Positions 18,370-26,877 are shown, counted from the stretch's first letter. The stretch is 64,000 bases of DNA from Verrucomicrobiales bacterium (GCA_029213005.1 JARGPI010000002.1:123108-187107), one strand, 5' to 3'. Notes: generated by a model not told the origin, from the letters alone. Numbers and translations are program-made.

Positions 18370-18759
18370 ATGAGAGATACTATTCTGCGGCTGATCGCCA
18401 TTTCTTCTTCCGTGCTGTCACTGCCACTTTGTGCGACGGTGTCGAAGACCATCATGAGTCTTCCGACGGGCAGGCTTCTGGAAACAGGGGAGGGCGAACG
18501 ATTGCCTCGATTAACGGAATTCTGGATCGGGAATTTCGCCCAATCATCGAATCTTCTATTCCTCGGTTATGGAATTGCTCTTATTTTCGCCATCTCTTTG
18601 ATTCTAATCTGGCGAAAGCCGAAAGCCGGGGAACGTCGCACCACTTTGCTGATTTTAATTCCATCGATGGCATTTATCTGCTCGATCCTTCTGATTATGA
18701 CGACGATCGTGGCGATGTTGCTGCCGGTTTTTGAATCGGTAATGACTTTCGAGCCCTAG
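18370..18759 (+). CDS. Hypothetical membrane protein
   Basis: A 129-aa protein with an N-terminal hydrophobic stretch and two clear membrane helices (around LLFLGYGIALIFAISLILIW and TLLILIPSMAFICSILLIM). It starts 32 bp after the L,D-transpeptidase gene and precedes the pseudouridine synthase by about 47 bp, so it may be part of one transcript. Not recognised. Confidence 0.55.
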   Translation: MRDTILRLIAISSSVLSLPLCATVSKTIMSLPTGRLLETGEGERLPRLTEFWIGNFAQSSNLLFLGYGIALIFAISLILIWRKPKAGERRTTLLILIPSMAFICSILLIMTTIVAMLLPVFESVMTFEP

Positions 18760-18806
18760 TTTATTTCACCGCTATCGATCTTCGTCTCTACAATCCGGAA
18801 TTTGAG

Positions 18807-19514
18807 GTGATCGCGGAATCTCCGGACTGGATCGTGGTAAATAAACCGGCTCACCTCCTGGTTCACCCCTCAAAACCAGGCAATCCACCCACCTTGCTCG
18901 ATGGCTTGCAACAGCTCTTGATTTATGAGCTGGCAACCGGCGGTCAGATCTCGATTATGAACCGGCTCGATCGCGAAACCAGCGGAATCGTGCTGGTCGC
19001 CAAACATGCCGGGGCCGCCACGGGACTGGCGCGGGCCAAAGAGCGCAATGAGTTCACCAAAATCTACCGGGCGATTGTTCACGGCCACCCGGCGCGGGAT
19101 GATTTTGAAATCGACGCGCCGATTCTGCGAAAAGGAGAAGTGTCGTCCTCAGAGATCTATGTCCGGCAAGCCGTTCACCCCGGGGGAGTTGCCAGTATTA
19201 CTAAATGCCGGGTGCTCGATCGTTTCGACAAAGCGGGGGCGCCCTTTTCCCTGCTGGAGTGCGAACTGATTACGGGCCGGACTCACCAGATCCGGGTGCA
19301 TCTGGAAAGTGTCGGGCACCCACTGGTGGGGGATAAAATTTACGGGCATTCCGGCCGGGCCTATCTGGATTTCATCAAAACCGGTTGGACCGAAGCACTC
19401 GAAGCTGAGTTGCTTTTAAATCGTCAGGCCCTGCACGCAGCCGAGCTAATTTGGCAGGATTGGCATTGGAAAGCGCCCTTCCCTGACGATTTAGCGGAGT
19501 TTTTAAAAAAGTAA
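18807..19514 (+). CDS. RluA-family RNA pseudouridine synthase
   Basis: Isomerises specific uridines in rRNA or tRNA. Motif II with the catalytic aspartate is MNRLDRETSG (D55), and the later motif is TGRTHQIRVHLESVGHPLVGD. A preceding VVNKPAHLLVHP is typical. At 235 aa it lacks an N-terminal S4 domain. The GTG at 18807 is the usable start. The frame is open somewhat further upstream with plausible coding sequence (ending IDLRLYNPEFEV), so a rarer upstream start cannot be excluded. Target nucleotide is unknown. Confidence 0.88.
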   Translation: MIAESPDWIVVNKPAHLLVHPSKPGNPPTLLDGLQQLLIYELATGGQISIMNRLDRETSGIVLVAKHAGAATGLARAKERNEFTKIYRAIVHGHPARDDFEIDAPILRKGEVSSSEIYVRQAVHPGGVASITKCRVLDRFDKAGAPFSLLECELITGRTHQIRVHLESVGHPLVGDKIYGHSGRAYLDFIKTGWTEALEAELLLNRQALHAAELIWQDWHWKAPFPDDLAEFLKK

Positions 19515-19600
19515 GGTGAAATCCGACAAGCCTTGTTCTAGATTCACGCCCTTTTTCCGACGCCACCGCGCTGAAGACCAACTTACTACTTACATAGATC

Positions 19601-20959
19601 ATGAATGTCGCCATCGAAAAGCTTCCTGAATGCCGGGCCAAACTCTCGGCCGAAGTTCCTGCTGATACCGTTACCGAAACTCGTAACGGAGTTGTAAAGG
19701 CTTTCATGAGTCAGGCCAAGGTTCCGGGTTTCCGCCCCGGAAAACTGCCTCGCAAAGTAGTCGAGAACAAATACAGCACCGAAATCGAAGAGGAGCTCAA
19801 AGAGCGTCTCACCAGAACGGTTCTCCGTGAAGCAATTGAAAATCAGAAGCTGGAGCTCCTCGGAGTCGCCGCTGTGGAGCGTGAAGTCTTCGAGAACGAC
19901 GGCACTTTTTCCTATATTTCAGAAGTGGTGACCAAGCCCGAAGTTGAGCTTTCCGAAGAGGAGTACAAAAACATCGAGGTCGAAGTCGTGAAGCAGGAAG
20001 TCACCGACGACATGATCGACGACTGGCTCGCCCGGGTTCAGGCTAATTTCGCAGAGTACAAAGAGGCGGATGGTGAGATCGAGCACGGTGACCGCGCCAT
20101 GATCGTTTACACCGCAACCAAAGACGGTGAGCCTCTCGCAGAGCAGCTTAAAGAGGAGATGGCTCCAATCGCTCATCGTGACGAAGCTTTCGAGCTGATG
20201 ATTCCTAAAGAGGGTGAGAACGGCTACGAAATGATTCCCGGCCTCGCCGATGCGATCGTGGGGTTAAAAGCCGGTGATTCCAAGGAAGTTGACGTAACTT
20301 TCGGCGACGACTACTTCATCGAAGAGCTCAAAGGCATTTCAGCCGTTTACAAAGTCGATGTCGAAAGCGTTCAGAAGCCTGATCTTCCGCCCATCGATGA
20401 TGATCTGGCGAGAAAAGTTGGTGGAGAAAATCTCGAAGCCATCAAAGAACATTTCACCAACGAAATGAAGGCTCAGTTTGAGCAGGGACGCATCCAGCAG
20501 ATCGACAATCAGATTCTGGAGCGCCTCAACAAAGAGCATGAGTTTGAAATCCCTCGCGAACAGGTTTTCGACGAAACTCAGCACTTTGTGAACCAGATGG
20601 TGACGAACGCCTATCAGCAGGGGATGAATCCTGACGATGTGGACAAGCACGAGAACGAAATCGTGGAAGACGCCACCGCCCGCGCCGTGTCCAACATCCG
20701 GACCCGCTACATGCTCGATGTGATCGCGGAGAAAGAAAAGATCACGGTAAGTGACGACGAGTTGACTCGTCAGGTCGTTTATATGGCGAACCAAGCCAAG
20801 AAGCCCATCAAAAAGTATGCCCGGGAGTTGAGAGACGGGCCGGGATTTGATGGCGTACGTCGTGACATCATGATTAGCAAGACCATTGCTTTCCTCAGAG
20901 AAAATGCTAACGTCACAGAAGTGGATGCAAAGCCTGAAGAAGAGGAGAAAGACTCCTAG
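19601..20959 (+). CDS. tig: Trigger factor
   Basis: A ribosome-associated chaperone with peptidyl-prolyl isomerase activity that meets nascent chains at the exit tunnel. The ribosome-binding signature appears as VPGFRPGKLPRKVVENKY (residues about 37-55). An FKBP-like middle domain covers about 155-240, and the helical C-terminal arms run to residue 452, ending in an acidic Glu-rich tail. Full length. Followed 41 bp downstream by clpP, the classic tig-clpP arrangement that links folding and degradation; clpX does not follow here. Confidence 0.95.
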   Translation: MNVAIEKLPECRAKLSAEVPADTVTETRNGVVKAFMSQAKVPGFRPGKLPRKVVENKYSTEIEEELKERLTRTVLREAIENQKLELLGVAAVEREVFENDGTFSYISEVVTKPEVELSEEEYKNIEVEVVKQEVTDDMIDDWLARVQANFAEYKEADGEIEHGDRAMIVYTATKDGEPLAEQLKEEMAPIAHRDEAFELMIPKEGENGYEMIPGLADAIVGLKAGDSKEVDVTFGDDYFIEELKGISAVYKVDVESVQKPDLPPIDDDLARKVGGENLEAIKEHFTNEMKAQFEQGRIQQIDNQILERLNKEHEFEIPREQVFDETQHFVNQMVTNAYQQGMNPDDVDKHENEIVEDATARAVSNIRTRYMLDVIAEKEKITVSDDELTRQVVYMANQAKKPIKKYARELRDGPGFDGVRRDIMISKTIAFLRENANVTEVDAKPEEEEKDS

Positions 20960-21000
20960 GTTCCGCTCAACAACAACCAAACAAACCAGTTCACCCAGCC

Positions 21001-21663
21001 ATGTTTAAAGAAGTAGACAAAGAATTTTCACCACTCCTGCCACCTCACCTCCAGCAGAGAGTGGATCCGGTTCAGAACGTGAGTGTGATGGAGAAAGAGG
21101 GTAACACCCTCATCCAGTTCGATCTCATTTCGCGTCTCATGAAAGACCGCATCATCTTCATTGGTGAGCAGGTCAGCGATCCAATGGCGAATTACATCAT
21201 CGCTCAGATGTTGTACCTCCAGATGCAGGATCCGAATAAGGACATCAATATTTACATCAACAGCCCCGGTGGTTCTGTCACTGCCGGACTCGCGATTTAC
21301 GACACCATGCAGTTCGTCACCTGTGACGTGAACACCTATTGCATGGGTATGGCTGCCAGTATGGGAGCTGTTCTTCTCACTGCGGGAACCAAAGGAAAGC
21401 GTTACGCGCTGCCAAATTCCCACATCATGATTCACCAGGTTTCCGGCGGAACCCAGGGAACTGCGATGGACATGGAGAAGACATTCGAGTTCATGTTGAA
21501 CTTGAACACCAGCCTTTACGACATCATGTCCCACCACACCGGGAAAGATGCGGCTCAGATCAGAAAAGATTCCGAGCGCGATAAGTACATGACAGCCAAG
21601 GAAGCCTGCGAATACGGTCTGATCGACAAAGTGCTCGGTCGCGACAGTGCTCCGGTAACTTAA
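21001..21663 (+). CDS. clpP: ATP-dependent Clp protease proteolytic subunit
   Basis: The serine protease core of ClpXP/ClpAP. Catalytic serine is S120 in MGMAASMGAVLL and histidine is H145 in SHIMIHQVSGG. The hydrophobic start of the protease domain (IIFIGEQVSDPMANYIIAQM) and INSPGGSVTAGLAIYDTMQ are typical. The 220-aa length is slightly longer than E. coli ClpP because of the N-terminal propeptide-like region. A strong terminator follows at 21704, so the tig-clpP transcript ends here and clpX must lie elsewhere. Confidence 0.96.
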   Translation: MFKEVDKEFSPLLPPHLQQRVDPVQNVSVMEKEGNTLIQFDLISRLMKDRIIFIGEQVSDPMANYIIAQMLYLQMQDPNKDINIYINSPGGSVTAGLAIYDTMQFVTCDVNTYCMGMAASMGAVLLTAGTKGKRYALPNSHIMIHQVSGGTQGTAMDMEKTFEFMLNLNTSLYDIMSHHTGKDAAQIRKDSERDKYMTAKEACEYGLIDKVLGRDSAPVT

Positions 21664-21703
21664 GGCATTCCCGACCGCTCCCTGCGGTTTTGAATTTCAA
21701 TGA

Positions 21704-21733
21704 GGCGGTTCCCAAAAGGGGCCGCCTTTTTTT
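21704..21733 (+). terminator. Rho-independent terminator of tig-clpP
   Basis: A GC-rich hairpin (GGCGG...CCGCC with further internal CC/GG pairing around an AAAA loop) is directly followed by seven T. It lies 41 bp after the clpP stop. Confidence 0.85.
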
Positions 21734-21770
21734 GTATGAAAAGTATTCAATCAAATTGAGTTGCCCGAAC

Positions 21771-21800
21771 GGAGGTAAATCAGTTATGTTCAGCTGATTG
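21771..21800 (+). promoter_or_regulatory. Shine-Dalgarno plus three-codon mini-ORF before the cyclase
   Basis: GGAGGT at 21771 is well placed for the ATG at 21786, but that frame reads only Met-Phe-Ser-stop (ATG TTC AGC TGA). The TTG start of the cyclase at 21798 directly abuts the TGA. Termination-reinitiation coupling, or a start region altered by mutation, would explain it. Confidence 0.5.
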
Positions 21801-22718
21801 AAAGGGAAACTGACCAGTGTCGATAGCGGAGCGATTTTTGAACTTGAGAGTGTATCTCTTCTTGGTCGTTCCAATGAATGTAACATCCTTGTGAACGATC
21901 CGAGGGCGAGTCGACGGCACGCCATGATCCGGAAGCAGGACGACGGTTACTGGCTCTTCGATCTCGGGAGCTTCAACGGTAGTTATCTGAACGGAGCACG
22001 GGTCACCGCGGCGCGATTGCTTAAGGACGGTGATGTGCTGAATTTTGCCGACCACGAATACCGCTACATCCAGGATGGCAGTTCGACCGGGAATTTGAGT
22101 GCCAGCATGGCTTGTTCGACCATTGCGTTGATTCGCTCAAAGCCGGTTATCATCCTGGTTAGTGACATTCAGGGCTTTACCACACTCTCCGAACAGCTCT
22201 CGCCAGACGATCTGGCTCAAGTCATCGGGAGCTGGTATTCCGAGTGCGAGCTCATATTGTCCAATTATAACGCTACGGTGGATAAATTTATCGGGGACTG
22301 TGTCCTCGCTTACTGGACCGAAGTGAACGAAAAAACCTTGAACGATTCCGTTCTCGCCGCCTGCGACTTGCTGGCTTCCTGCCATAAGATCTACGATCAG
22401 AAACGGGAGATTTTTGATGACGCCGGCCAGAAATTCGGAGCCGGAGTAGCACTTCACACCGGGAAAGTGGCCTACGGCGGTATGAGCCAGGGCGAATTCA
22501 CTCTGGTCGGAGATCCCGTCAATTTGACCTTCCGGATCGAGTCGCTGACCCGAACACTTGAGAAGGAAATCCTCACGACAAAGGACTTTATTGAAGCGGC
22601 ACCAAATCTGAGAAATATGGCGGAGAATCTCGGGATTCATCAGGTAAAGGGACGTTCCGAAGTGGTTGAAATCTGGGGTTTCAATCGCGACTCGAAGCCA
22701 TCCACGGACGAGGCCTGA
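21798..22718 (+). CDS. FHA domain - class III adenylate/guanylate cyclase
   Basis: A 306-aa cytoplasmic protein. An FHA domain covers about residues 1-90 (LLGRSNECNILVNDPRASRRHAMI, then DLGSFNGSYLNG), a phosphothreonine-binding module. The class III nucleotidyl cyclase catalytic domain follows from about 115: metal aspartates in VSDIQGFTTLSEQL and VDKFIGDCVLAYW, and the later GDPVNLTFRIESLTR. It probably makes cAMP or cGMP in response to a kinase-phosphorylated partner. The likely start is a TTG at 21798 preceded by a mini-ORF. It stands between the clpP terminator and the FRG gene. Confidence 0.88.
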   Translation: MKGKLTSVDSGAIFELESVSLLGRSNECNILVNDPRASRRHAMIRKQDDGYWLFDLGSFNGSYLNGARVTAARLLKDGDVLNFADHEYRYIQDGSSTGNLSASMACSTIALIRSKPVIILVSDIQGFTTLSEQLSPDDLAQVIGSWYSECELILSNYNATVDKFIGDCVLAYWTEVNEKTLNDSVLAACDLLASCHKIYDQKREIFDDAGQKFGAGVALHTGKVAYGGMSQGEFTLVGDPVNLTFRIESLTRTLEKEILTTKDFIEAAPNLRNMAENLGIHQVKGRSEVVEIWGFNRDSKPSTDEA

Positions 22719-22775
22719 AATTGACTCCGGAGAGATCGTGGCTCAACATACCGGCGGTTAGAAGATTTGGTTGTC

Positions 22776-23444
22776 ATGCAGGAAGTCCGTATCAGCTCCT
22801 TTTCCGAGCTTCACGAAGTGTTGGAAAGTTTGAAAACCCGGCAAATGACGATTTTCCGGGGGCAGAAAGACGCTTCCTGGCCGATTCTGACCAGCGTGGG
22901 CCGGGCGGAGCCGTATCAGGATGTCACGCTGGAATACATGGAAAGCCGGCTTCTTCAGCTCTTTAAAGAAACCGCACTTCCCCACACCACCTTTCTGCCG
23001 AAAAATGACTGGGAGTGGCTCGCCCTCGGGCAGCATCACGGTCTCCCGACCCGTCTGCTCGACTGGACCTACAACCCGCTCGCAGCGACCTATTTTGCGG
23101 TCGAAAGCGAGACCGAAGCCGACAGTGCCGTTTACACCTTCTGGGGAGGAAGGACGATGAATCCGGATAAAGATCCCGATCCTCTGTCGATCACCTCCGT
23201 GGTTCGCTACCGACCCGTTCATATCACGAGCCGGATCACTGCGCAGGGCGGACTATTCACCGCTCACCACTCGCCGGAATGCCCGTTTGAGCACAAATCG
23301 GTGCTGAAGATTACCATCTCAAACAGCTGCAGACTGGACATCAAAAAGACCCTCTACAAATACGGAATCAGCCGGAGAACCCTCTTTCCCGGGCTCGATG
23401 GCCTCTCCGCAGACCTCCACTGGCTCGAAGCAAAAATGCACTGA
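22776..23444 (+). CDS. FRG domain-containing protein
   Basis: A 222-aa protein carrying the FRG domain, named for its conserved Phe-Arg-Gly motif: TIFRGQKDASWPILTSVGR near the N-terminus, then LALGQHHGLPTRLLDWTYNPLAATYFAV. FRG proteins are found near mobile and defence genes and in stress loci, but their biochemistry is not established. The start is the ATG at 22776. The gene is the last conserved-looking one before the scrambled accessory island at 23.5-29 kb. Confidence 0.85.
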   Translation: MQEVRISSFSELHEVLESLKTRQMTIFRGQKDASWPILTSVGRAEPYQDVTLEYMESRLLQLFKETALPHTTFLPKNDWEWLALGQHHGLPTRLLDWTYNPLAATYFAVESETEADSAVYTFWGGRTMNPDKDPDPLSITSVVRYRPVHITSRITAQGGLFTAHHSPECPFEHKSVLKITISNSCRLDIKKTLYKYGISRRTLFPGLDGLSADLHWLEAKMH

Positions 23445-23872
23445 GTCAGACAGACAATTCGCCCCTCGATTTGCCAGCAAAAAGGGCTGTAGGCCCGATC
23501 AAATGGTAGCCGGTGAAGAAATGAGCACCAAGCGAATGAGGCACCGGTCCCAAACCGCATGCAGTCCCGGAGGAGCGGTAGAACATCGGTATGGTCCTTA
23601 ACGGGTCTACCTCCCCTACGGGGCTCGACGGCCACCATATATTTCGGCCTCCAGCCTCCCTTGTATTCTCAAGATGCGAAATGTTTGACTGAGACCAGTG
23701 ATTTGTTCGTCGCGCTTTGCTACTGCTGCTGACCGTTGCCAACAGCGCTACCAGCCGGTCGGCAAGTGAAAATCAATGCAACGAAAACGGATTAAGCGAT
23801 CTCATGCCGCCGAAAACCCAGACGATGACCGGCTTGGCAGCCTCGTCTTGATATGGCCGTTAGGTTCGAGGA
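23445..23872. other. Gene-poor accessory boundary region
   Basis: About 430 bp with no convincing gene. It contains a small palindrome (GGGC-TGTAG-GCCC near 23488) and an AGACGA/TCGTCT inverted pair (about 23818-23850) next to GTTAGGT. These marks look like remains of mobile or recombination sites, but no complete integron attC site could be assembled. Confidence 0.4.
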
Positions 23873-24139
23873 TCACTTCCCGGGAGCGGAAATAATATCA
23901 AGCACTTTCATCTCATTAACCGGGCTATCTATCCACCAGGAGATGACGTAGCCCGCAACTTCAGAGATCCAAACAGGACTACCCGAATCAGGGTCTATCT
24001 CCTCATAATCGCCACCGAGGAACGCGTTATCTGGAAGAGATGCCAGAAACTGGTTAATCGCCTCTCTTCGTGGTCCAGTCTTTGGAAGCACATCCAAGGT
24101 CTCGTAGTGGACGAAAAGCTTGTACCGTTTCTGAGGCAA
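23873..24139 (-). CDS. Putative toxin of a type II toxin-antitoxin-like pair
   Basis: An 88-aa basic/neutral protein starting at a TTG one base after the stop of the upstream small gene. The C-terminal SEVAGYVISWWIDSPVNEMKVLDI has the strand pattern often seen at the end of ParE/RelE-fold toxins, but the usual catalytic signature is not clear. Toxin status rests mainly on size, gene order and coupling with a 63-aa partner. A non-toxin accessory pair is equally possible. Confidence 0.5.
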   Translation of the reverse strand: MPQKRYKLFVHYETLDVLPKTGPRREAINQFLASLPDNAFLGGDYEEIDPDSGSPVWISEVAGYVISWWIDSPVNEMKVLDIISAPGK

Positions 24140-24140
24140 A

Positions 24141-24332
24141 TCAGTCCTCTGATGAAATTATCTTTTCAAGTGGAATCCAATGATCAGGCCTCTTGTCATC
24201 AATTCTCCTCCTTATTCGGGACCAATAATCACGGTCCTTTGTAACGCGAAGGTCAGAAATGAAATTTGCAATCTCACCTCGCTCCTCCTCAGAGAGTGCC
24301 TTAATGCTTTCTTTGATGTCGGCGACTGACAT
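24141..24332 (-). CDS. Putative antitoxin-like small protein
   Basis: A 63-aa protein that begins MSVADIKESIKALSEEERGE, a helix-rich opening common in small antitoxins and addiction-module proteins. It is followed by a charged tail with Trp and Arg (YWSRIRRRIDDKRP). It directly precedes the 88-aa gene (stop and start one base apart), forming a two-gene unit. No DNA-binding motif could be assigned with confidence. Confidence 0.5.
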   Translation of the reverse strand: MSVADIKESIKALSEEERGEIANFISDLRVTKDRDYWSRIRRRIDDKRPDHWIPLEKIISSED

Positions 24333-24479
24333 GATAAAAAATTGCTCCCGTTTCGCTAAAAATCAAGAACAAGTGTTCGCATGAGTATTTCGCCATATCG
24401 TCTGAAGTGTGGCAGGTGTGCCGGGTTATGACAAGAAACAGGGAGTGCTTTCAAAGAATTGGGAGACTTCGAAAACTCT

Positions 24480-24695
24480 CGAACAGAATGAAAAGCGAAG
24501 CTCGTAACAGAATGAAAAGCGAAGCTCGTAGTCGAACGTAACAGAATGAAAAGCTCGTAGTCGAAAAAGAATGCAAAAATCGGGGCTATCCGGCTGATTC
24601 AGAGGCTTTCAGCGTCTGTTGGAATTGAGACTGACTTTTACTTTAGAAGGTGATTACAAGGCTTCTGAGAGAACATAAAAAGCGAAGCTCGTAGT
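24480..24695. repeat. Short tandem repeat and partial copy of the 233-bp repeat
   Basis: A unit AACAGAATGAAAAGCGAAGC recurs two to three times (from about 24480 to 24555). It is followed by a diverged partial copy of the element at 26412-26877: the blocks ATCGGGGCTATCCGGCTGAT, GGAATTGAG and TTTAGAAGG appear in the same order. A further CATAAAAAGCGAAGCTCGTAG at 24674 directly precedes the group II intron 3' fragment. Confidence 0.75.
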
Positions 24696-24703
24696 TGATG
24701 ACT

Positions 24704-24909
24704 AATCAATGGCTTTGGGAACAGGGCGTTCCTTCGGTGGAACAACAATGGATCAGCATTCGATATCCGAACGGTCCAGCCAAAGGTAAAGGGAAACCGA
24801 AAACCCGGGGCAGTCTCAAAGGAGAATCATGACTGACGGAACCGCCCGGTGCGGACCCGCATGCCGGGTGATGTGGGGGGCGCGGGTTCAAACCCCGTGC
24901 CTACCCGAT
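24704..24909 (+). mobile_element. Group II intron 3' fragment (maturase C-terminus, domains V-VI)
   Basis: 24704-24832 encodes the last 42 residues of an intron-encoded reverse transcriptase (NQWLWEQGVPSVEQQWISIR, then a basic tail and stop). Directly after lies a domain V-like hairpin (GGAACCGCCCGG...CCGGGTGATGTG, 24838-24875). A domain VI-like hairpin follows, ending CTACCCGAT at 24901-24909, with an A seven bases from the 3' end in the branch-point position. The rest of the intron is missing on the 5' side, which abuts a CATAAAAAGCGAAGC repeat. Non-functional as it stands. Confidence 0.8.
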
Positions 24910-24923
24910 TCGCTCCCGGTGGT

Positions 24924-25259
24924 CTAGTTGTTCGGCGTATTATTGTTGAGCTTTCTTGCATGAGCAATACCTCCAGCAATAAGTTTGTTGCGCTCTTTCA
25001 TTGCCTTGGATTTTTCGGCGGGAATCTTTCCATCGAGTTCCACGTGAATCTCGATGCATCTGCCAATCTTGGTATCAAGCTCGTCAAGAATTTGATTCTT
25101 CTCAGCGACTGAAAGTGACGTGTCGAAGATGTCCCCTCCCAGTGACTCTTTGATTTCTTCGTGAAGAGTCGTAAATTCGTCCAATTCGGGCGGACCGCCG
25201 CATCCGGAAATGACGAATGCCAATACAACGATGTAGGTAATTGAAAAGGCGCTTCTCAT
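24924..25259 (-). CDS. Hypothetical lipoprotein
   Basis: A 111-aa protein with a signal peptide and lipobox (VISGCGG, Cys about residue 20), so it is probably lipid-anchored. The mature part is mostly helical and charged (LHEEIKESLGG, KNQILDELDTKIGRCIEIHVELDGKI). Not recognised. It ends 15 bp from the 3' end of the intron fragment. About 60-130 bp upstream of its start lies a degenerate sequence similar to the gene remnant at 25759-25879, suggesting an old duplication in this island. Confidence 0.65.
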   Translation of the reverse strand: MRSAFSITYIVVLAFVISGCGGPPELDEFTTLHEEIKESLGGDIFDTSLSVAEKNQILDELDTKIGRCIEIHVELDGKIPAEKSKAMKERNKLIAGGIAHARKLNNNTPNN

Positions 25260-25398
25260 TGAGGTATTTCTAGAGCGAACGTAAAAGCGCGGGAAGGGCT
25301 GTCCTTACCACATAACACGCTCTGAAATCATAAGACTAAATCGAAGCGTTGTCACTCAAAACTACCGAGATATAAGCCCTTGCCCGCCGCGTCGTGTT

Positions 25399-25752
25399 CT
25401 ACCTGTCTTGAGGGTGCGCGGAAAGTTCAGTTGGTAAAAACGGTAGGATGGGATCGATCACATAGCGGTGCTCAGATCGGGTCAATGAAAGCACCTGCTC
25501 GCCCGACGCCGAATCACAGAAGATCAAGCTCGATTCGCCGAATTCTTCGACCTCGTCTGCGGGGAACTCAAAGTGGAGAGTCAAGTCGTCTGATTCAATC
25601 CTTAGCGCTAGCCGCAAAGAGCTCTCCCTGATAAGGAATTCAAATCGTGTATTGTCCCTAGTAAATGATACCCTACAAAACTGATCCCGATTTCCAAATT
25701 CGACCTCTCCAGAGGTGAACTCTCGGATCGTCTCTATTAGCTCAAGCTTCAT
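25399..25752 (-). CDS. Hypothetical protein
   Basis: A 117-aa soluble acidic protein of mainly beta pattern (CRVSFTRDNTRFEFLIRESS, DLTLHFEFPADEVEEF). It starts 6 bp after the stop of the truncated gene at 25759-25879, so the two formed an operon before the upstream one was broken. Such small paired genes in accessory islands may be immunity or cassette-type proteins, but nothing in the sequence identifies it. Confidence 0.55.
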   Translation of the reverse strand: MKLELIETIREFTSGEVEFGNRDQFCRVSFTRDNTRFEFLIRESSLRLALRIESDDLTLHFEFPADEVEEFGESSLIFCDSASGEQVLSLTRSEHRYVIDPILPFLPTELSAHPQDR

Positions 25753-25758
25753 CTGCCT

Positions 25759-25879
25759 TTATCGGTAGAACGTTGCAAGGTCGGTCACGATGCGATAACG
25801 CTCTCGAAAATCATAGACGTAAATGACAACCTGTCGCGTGAAAACTCCAAAAATATAGACCTTGGCAGCCGTGATTTGT
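25759..25879 (-). pseudogene. 3' remnant of a gene interrupted by a group II intron
   Basis: Reading on the minus strand from the intron junction, an open frame of about 38 codons ends ...VVIYVYDFRERYRIVTDL then ATFYR and a TAA at 25761-25759. Its 5' part is cut exactly where the intron 5' end (GTGTGCCC, on the opposite strand) begins at 25880. A degenerate relative with in-frame stops lies at about 25318-25390. Product unknown. Confidence 0.55.
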
Positions 25880-26411
25880 GTGTGCCCTGCATGGGCGTGT
25901 GATTAATGGGGTTTAAGTCCCCAGAGTGTTAAACTGAAAGAATGAAGAAAAGTTGAGAAACGAAGTAAACAGGAAAAGCTCCAGCCGAAGACAACTGCGT
26001 GCGGGTAACCAATCGTGGGAAGGCAGTCTAGGCGAAACTTGCGAGCTGACGAACAGAAACCGCATCCGAGGCCGGTTGAATCAGGTGAGCTGGCACAACA
26101 CAGCGAAACCATTCAGTTTTGATTCGACAGGTAAATGCGGCAGTTGTGCAAGGGAGTCACACGCACCTTACCAGGGGAGATCCTCCTCGGGGAAGCCTGA
26201 AGAGGAAGTCAGCCGAGGTCATATTAGTCGTGGAAATGAGCCGGAGGCCTTCATTGGCCTGTATAAACTATGAAACCGGAGGACTCACCAAATGATGGCA
26301 ACGAACTCAAGACATCCGTGAGGATAGAGGGGAACCATCCGACAAAGGACCAAACTGATTCGACGATCCGACCTGACCACCCTGCTATTCGACTGAACCC
26401 GCACGGTGTCT
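25880..26411 (+). mobile_element. Group II intron 5' fragment with start of its maturase gene
   Basis: The sequence begins GTGTGCCCTGCATGGGC, a typical 5' end of bacterial group II introns. It runs through structured sequence to AGGAAGTCAGCCGAGGTCAT at about 26201, a conserved stretch found just before the intron ORF. An ORF then starts (ATG at 26270) but stops after 48 codons at 26414, where it runs into the 233-bp repeat. The reverse transcriptase and domains V-VI are absent. It is a second, independent intron piece, or the other half of the intron ending at 24909 in rearranged order. Confidence 0.75.
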
Positions 26412-26877
26412 CATAAAAAGCGAAGCTCATAGTAAAAAAAGAAAGCAAAAATCGGGTCTATCCGGCTGATTTAAGGGCTTCCAGCGCCTTCTGGAATTGA
26501 GGCCGACTTTCACTTTAGAAGGCCATTACGCGATATGCGTGGATCTTTAGATGCCCCGAAGAAGCCTTTGTCGTTTGAATTTTAATCGGAATTTCTTGCT
26601 GAATGGCTTCTTTTAATTTTTCAGCTGATCTTTGGGGGAGGCTTCATAAAAAGCGAAGCTCATAGTAAGAAAAGAAAGCAAAGATCGGGTCTATCCGGTT
26701 AATTTAGAGGCTTCCAGCGCCTGCTGGAATTGAGGCCGACTTTCACTTTAGAAGGTAATTACGCGATATCCGTGGATCTTAAGATGCCCCGAAGAAGCAT
26801 TTGCCGTTTGATTTTTAATCGGGATTTTCTGTTGAGTGGCAGCTTTTAAGTTTTTCAGCTGATCTTTGGGAGGATCT
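26412..26877. repeat. Two tandem copies of a 233-bp repeat
   Basis: Copies span 26412-26644 and 26645-26877. Both begin CATAAAAAGCGAAGCTCATAG and contain the same ordered blocks (ATCGGGTCTATCCGG, GGAATTGAGGCCGACTTTCA, TTACGCGATAT, GATGCCCCGAAGAAGC, TCAGCTGATCTTTGGG). A partial, more diverged copy lies at about 24550-24690. The opening resembles, inverted, the sequence at 28235-28256 on the far side of the transposase gene. Confidence 0.85.

Noticed and set aside
23780..23870. Possible integron attC site (GTTAGGT next to AGACGA/TCGTCT arms)
   Set aside because: No matching RYYYAAC partner site was found on either strand, so a full attC cannot be built.
24876..24909. A tRNA-like T-arm (GCGGGTTCAAACCCCGT)
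   Set aside because: No matching acceptor, D or anticodon arms upstream. The position after a domain V hairpin and the CTACCCGAT ending fit group II intron domain VI better.
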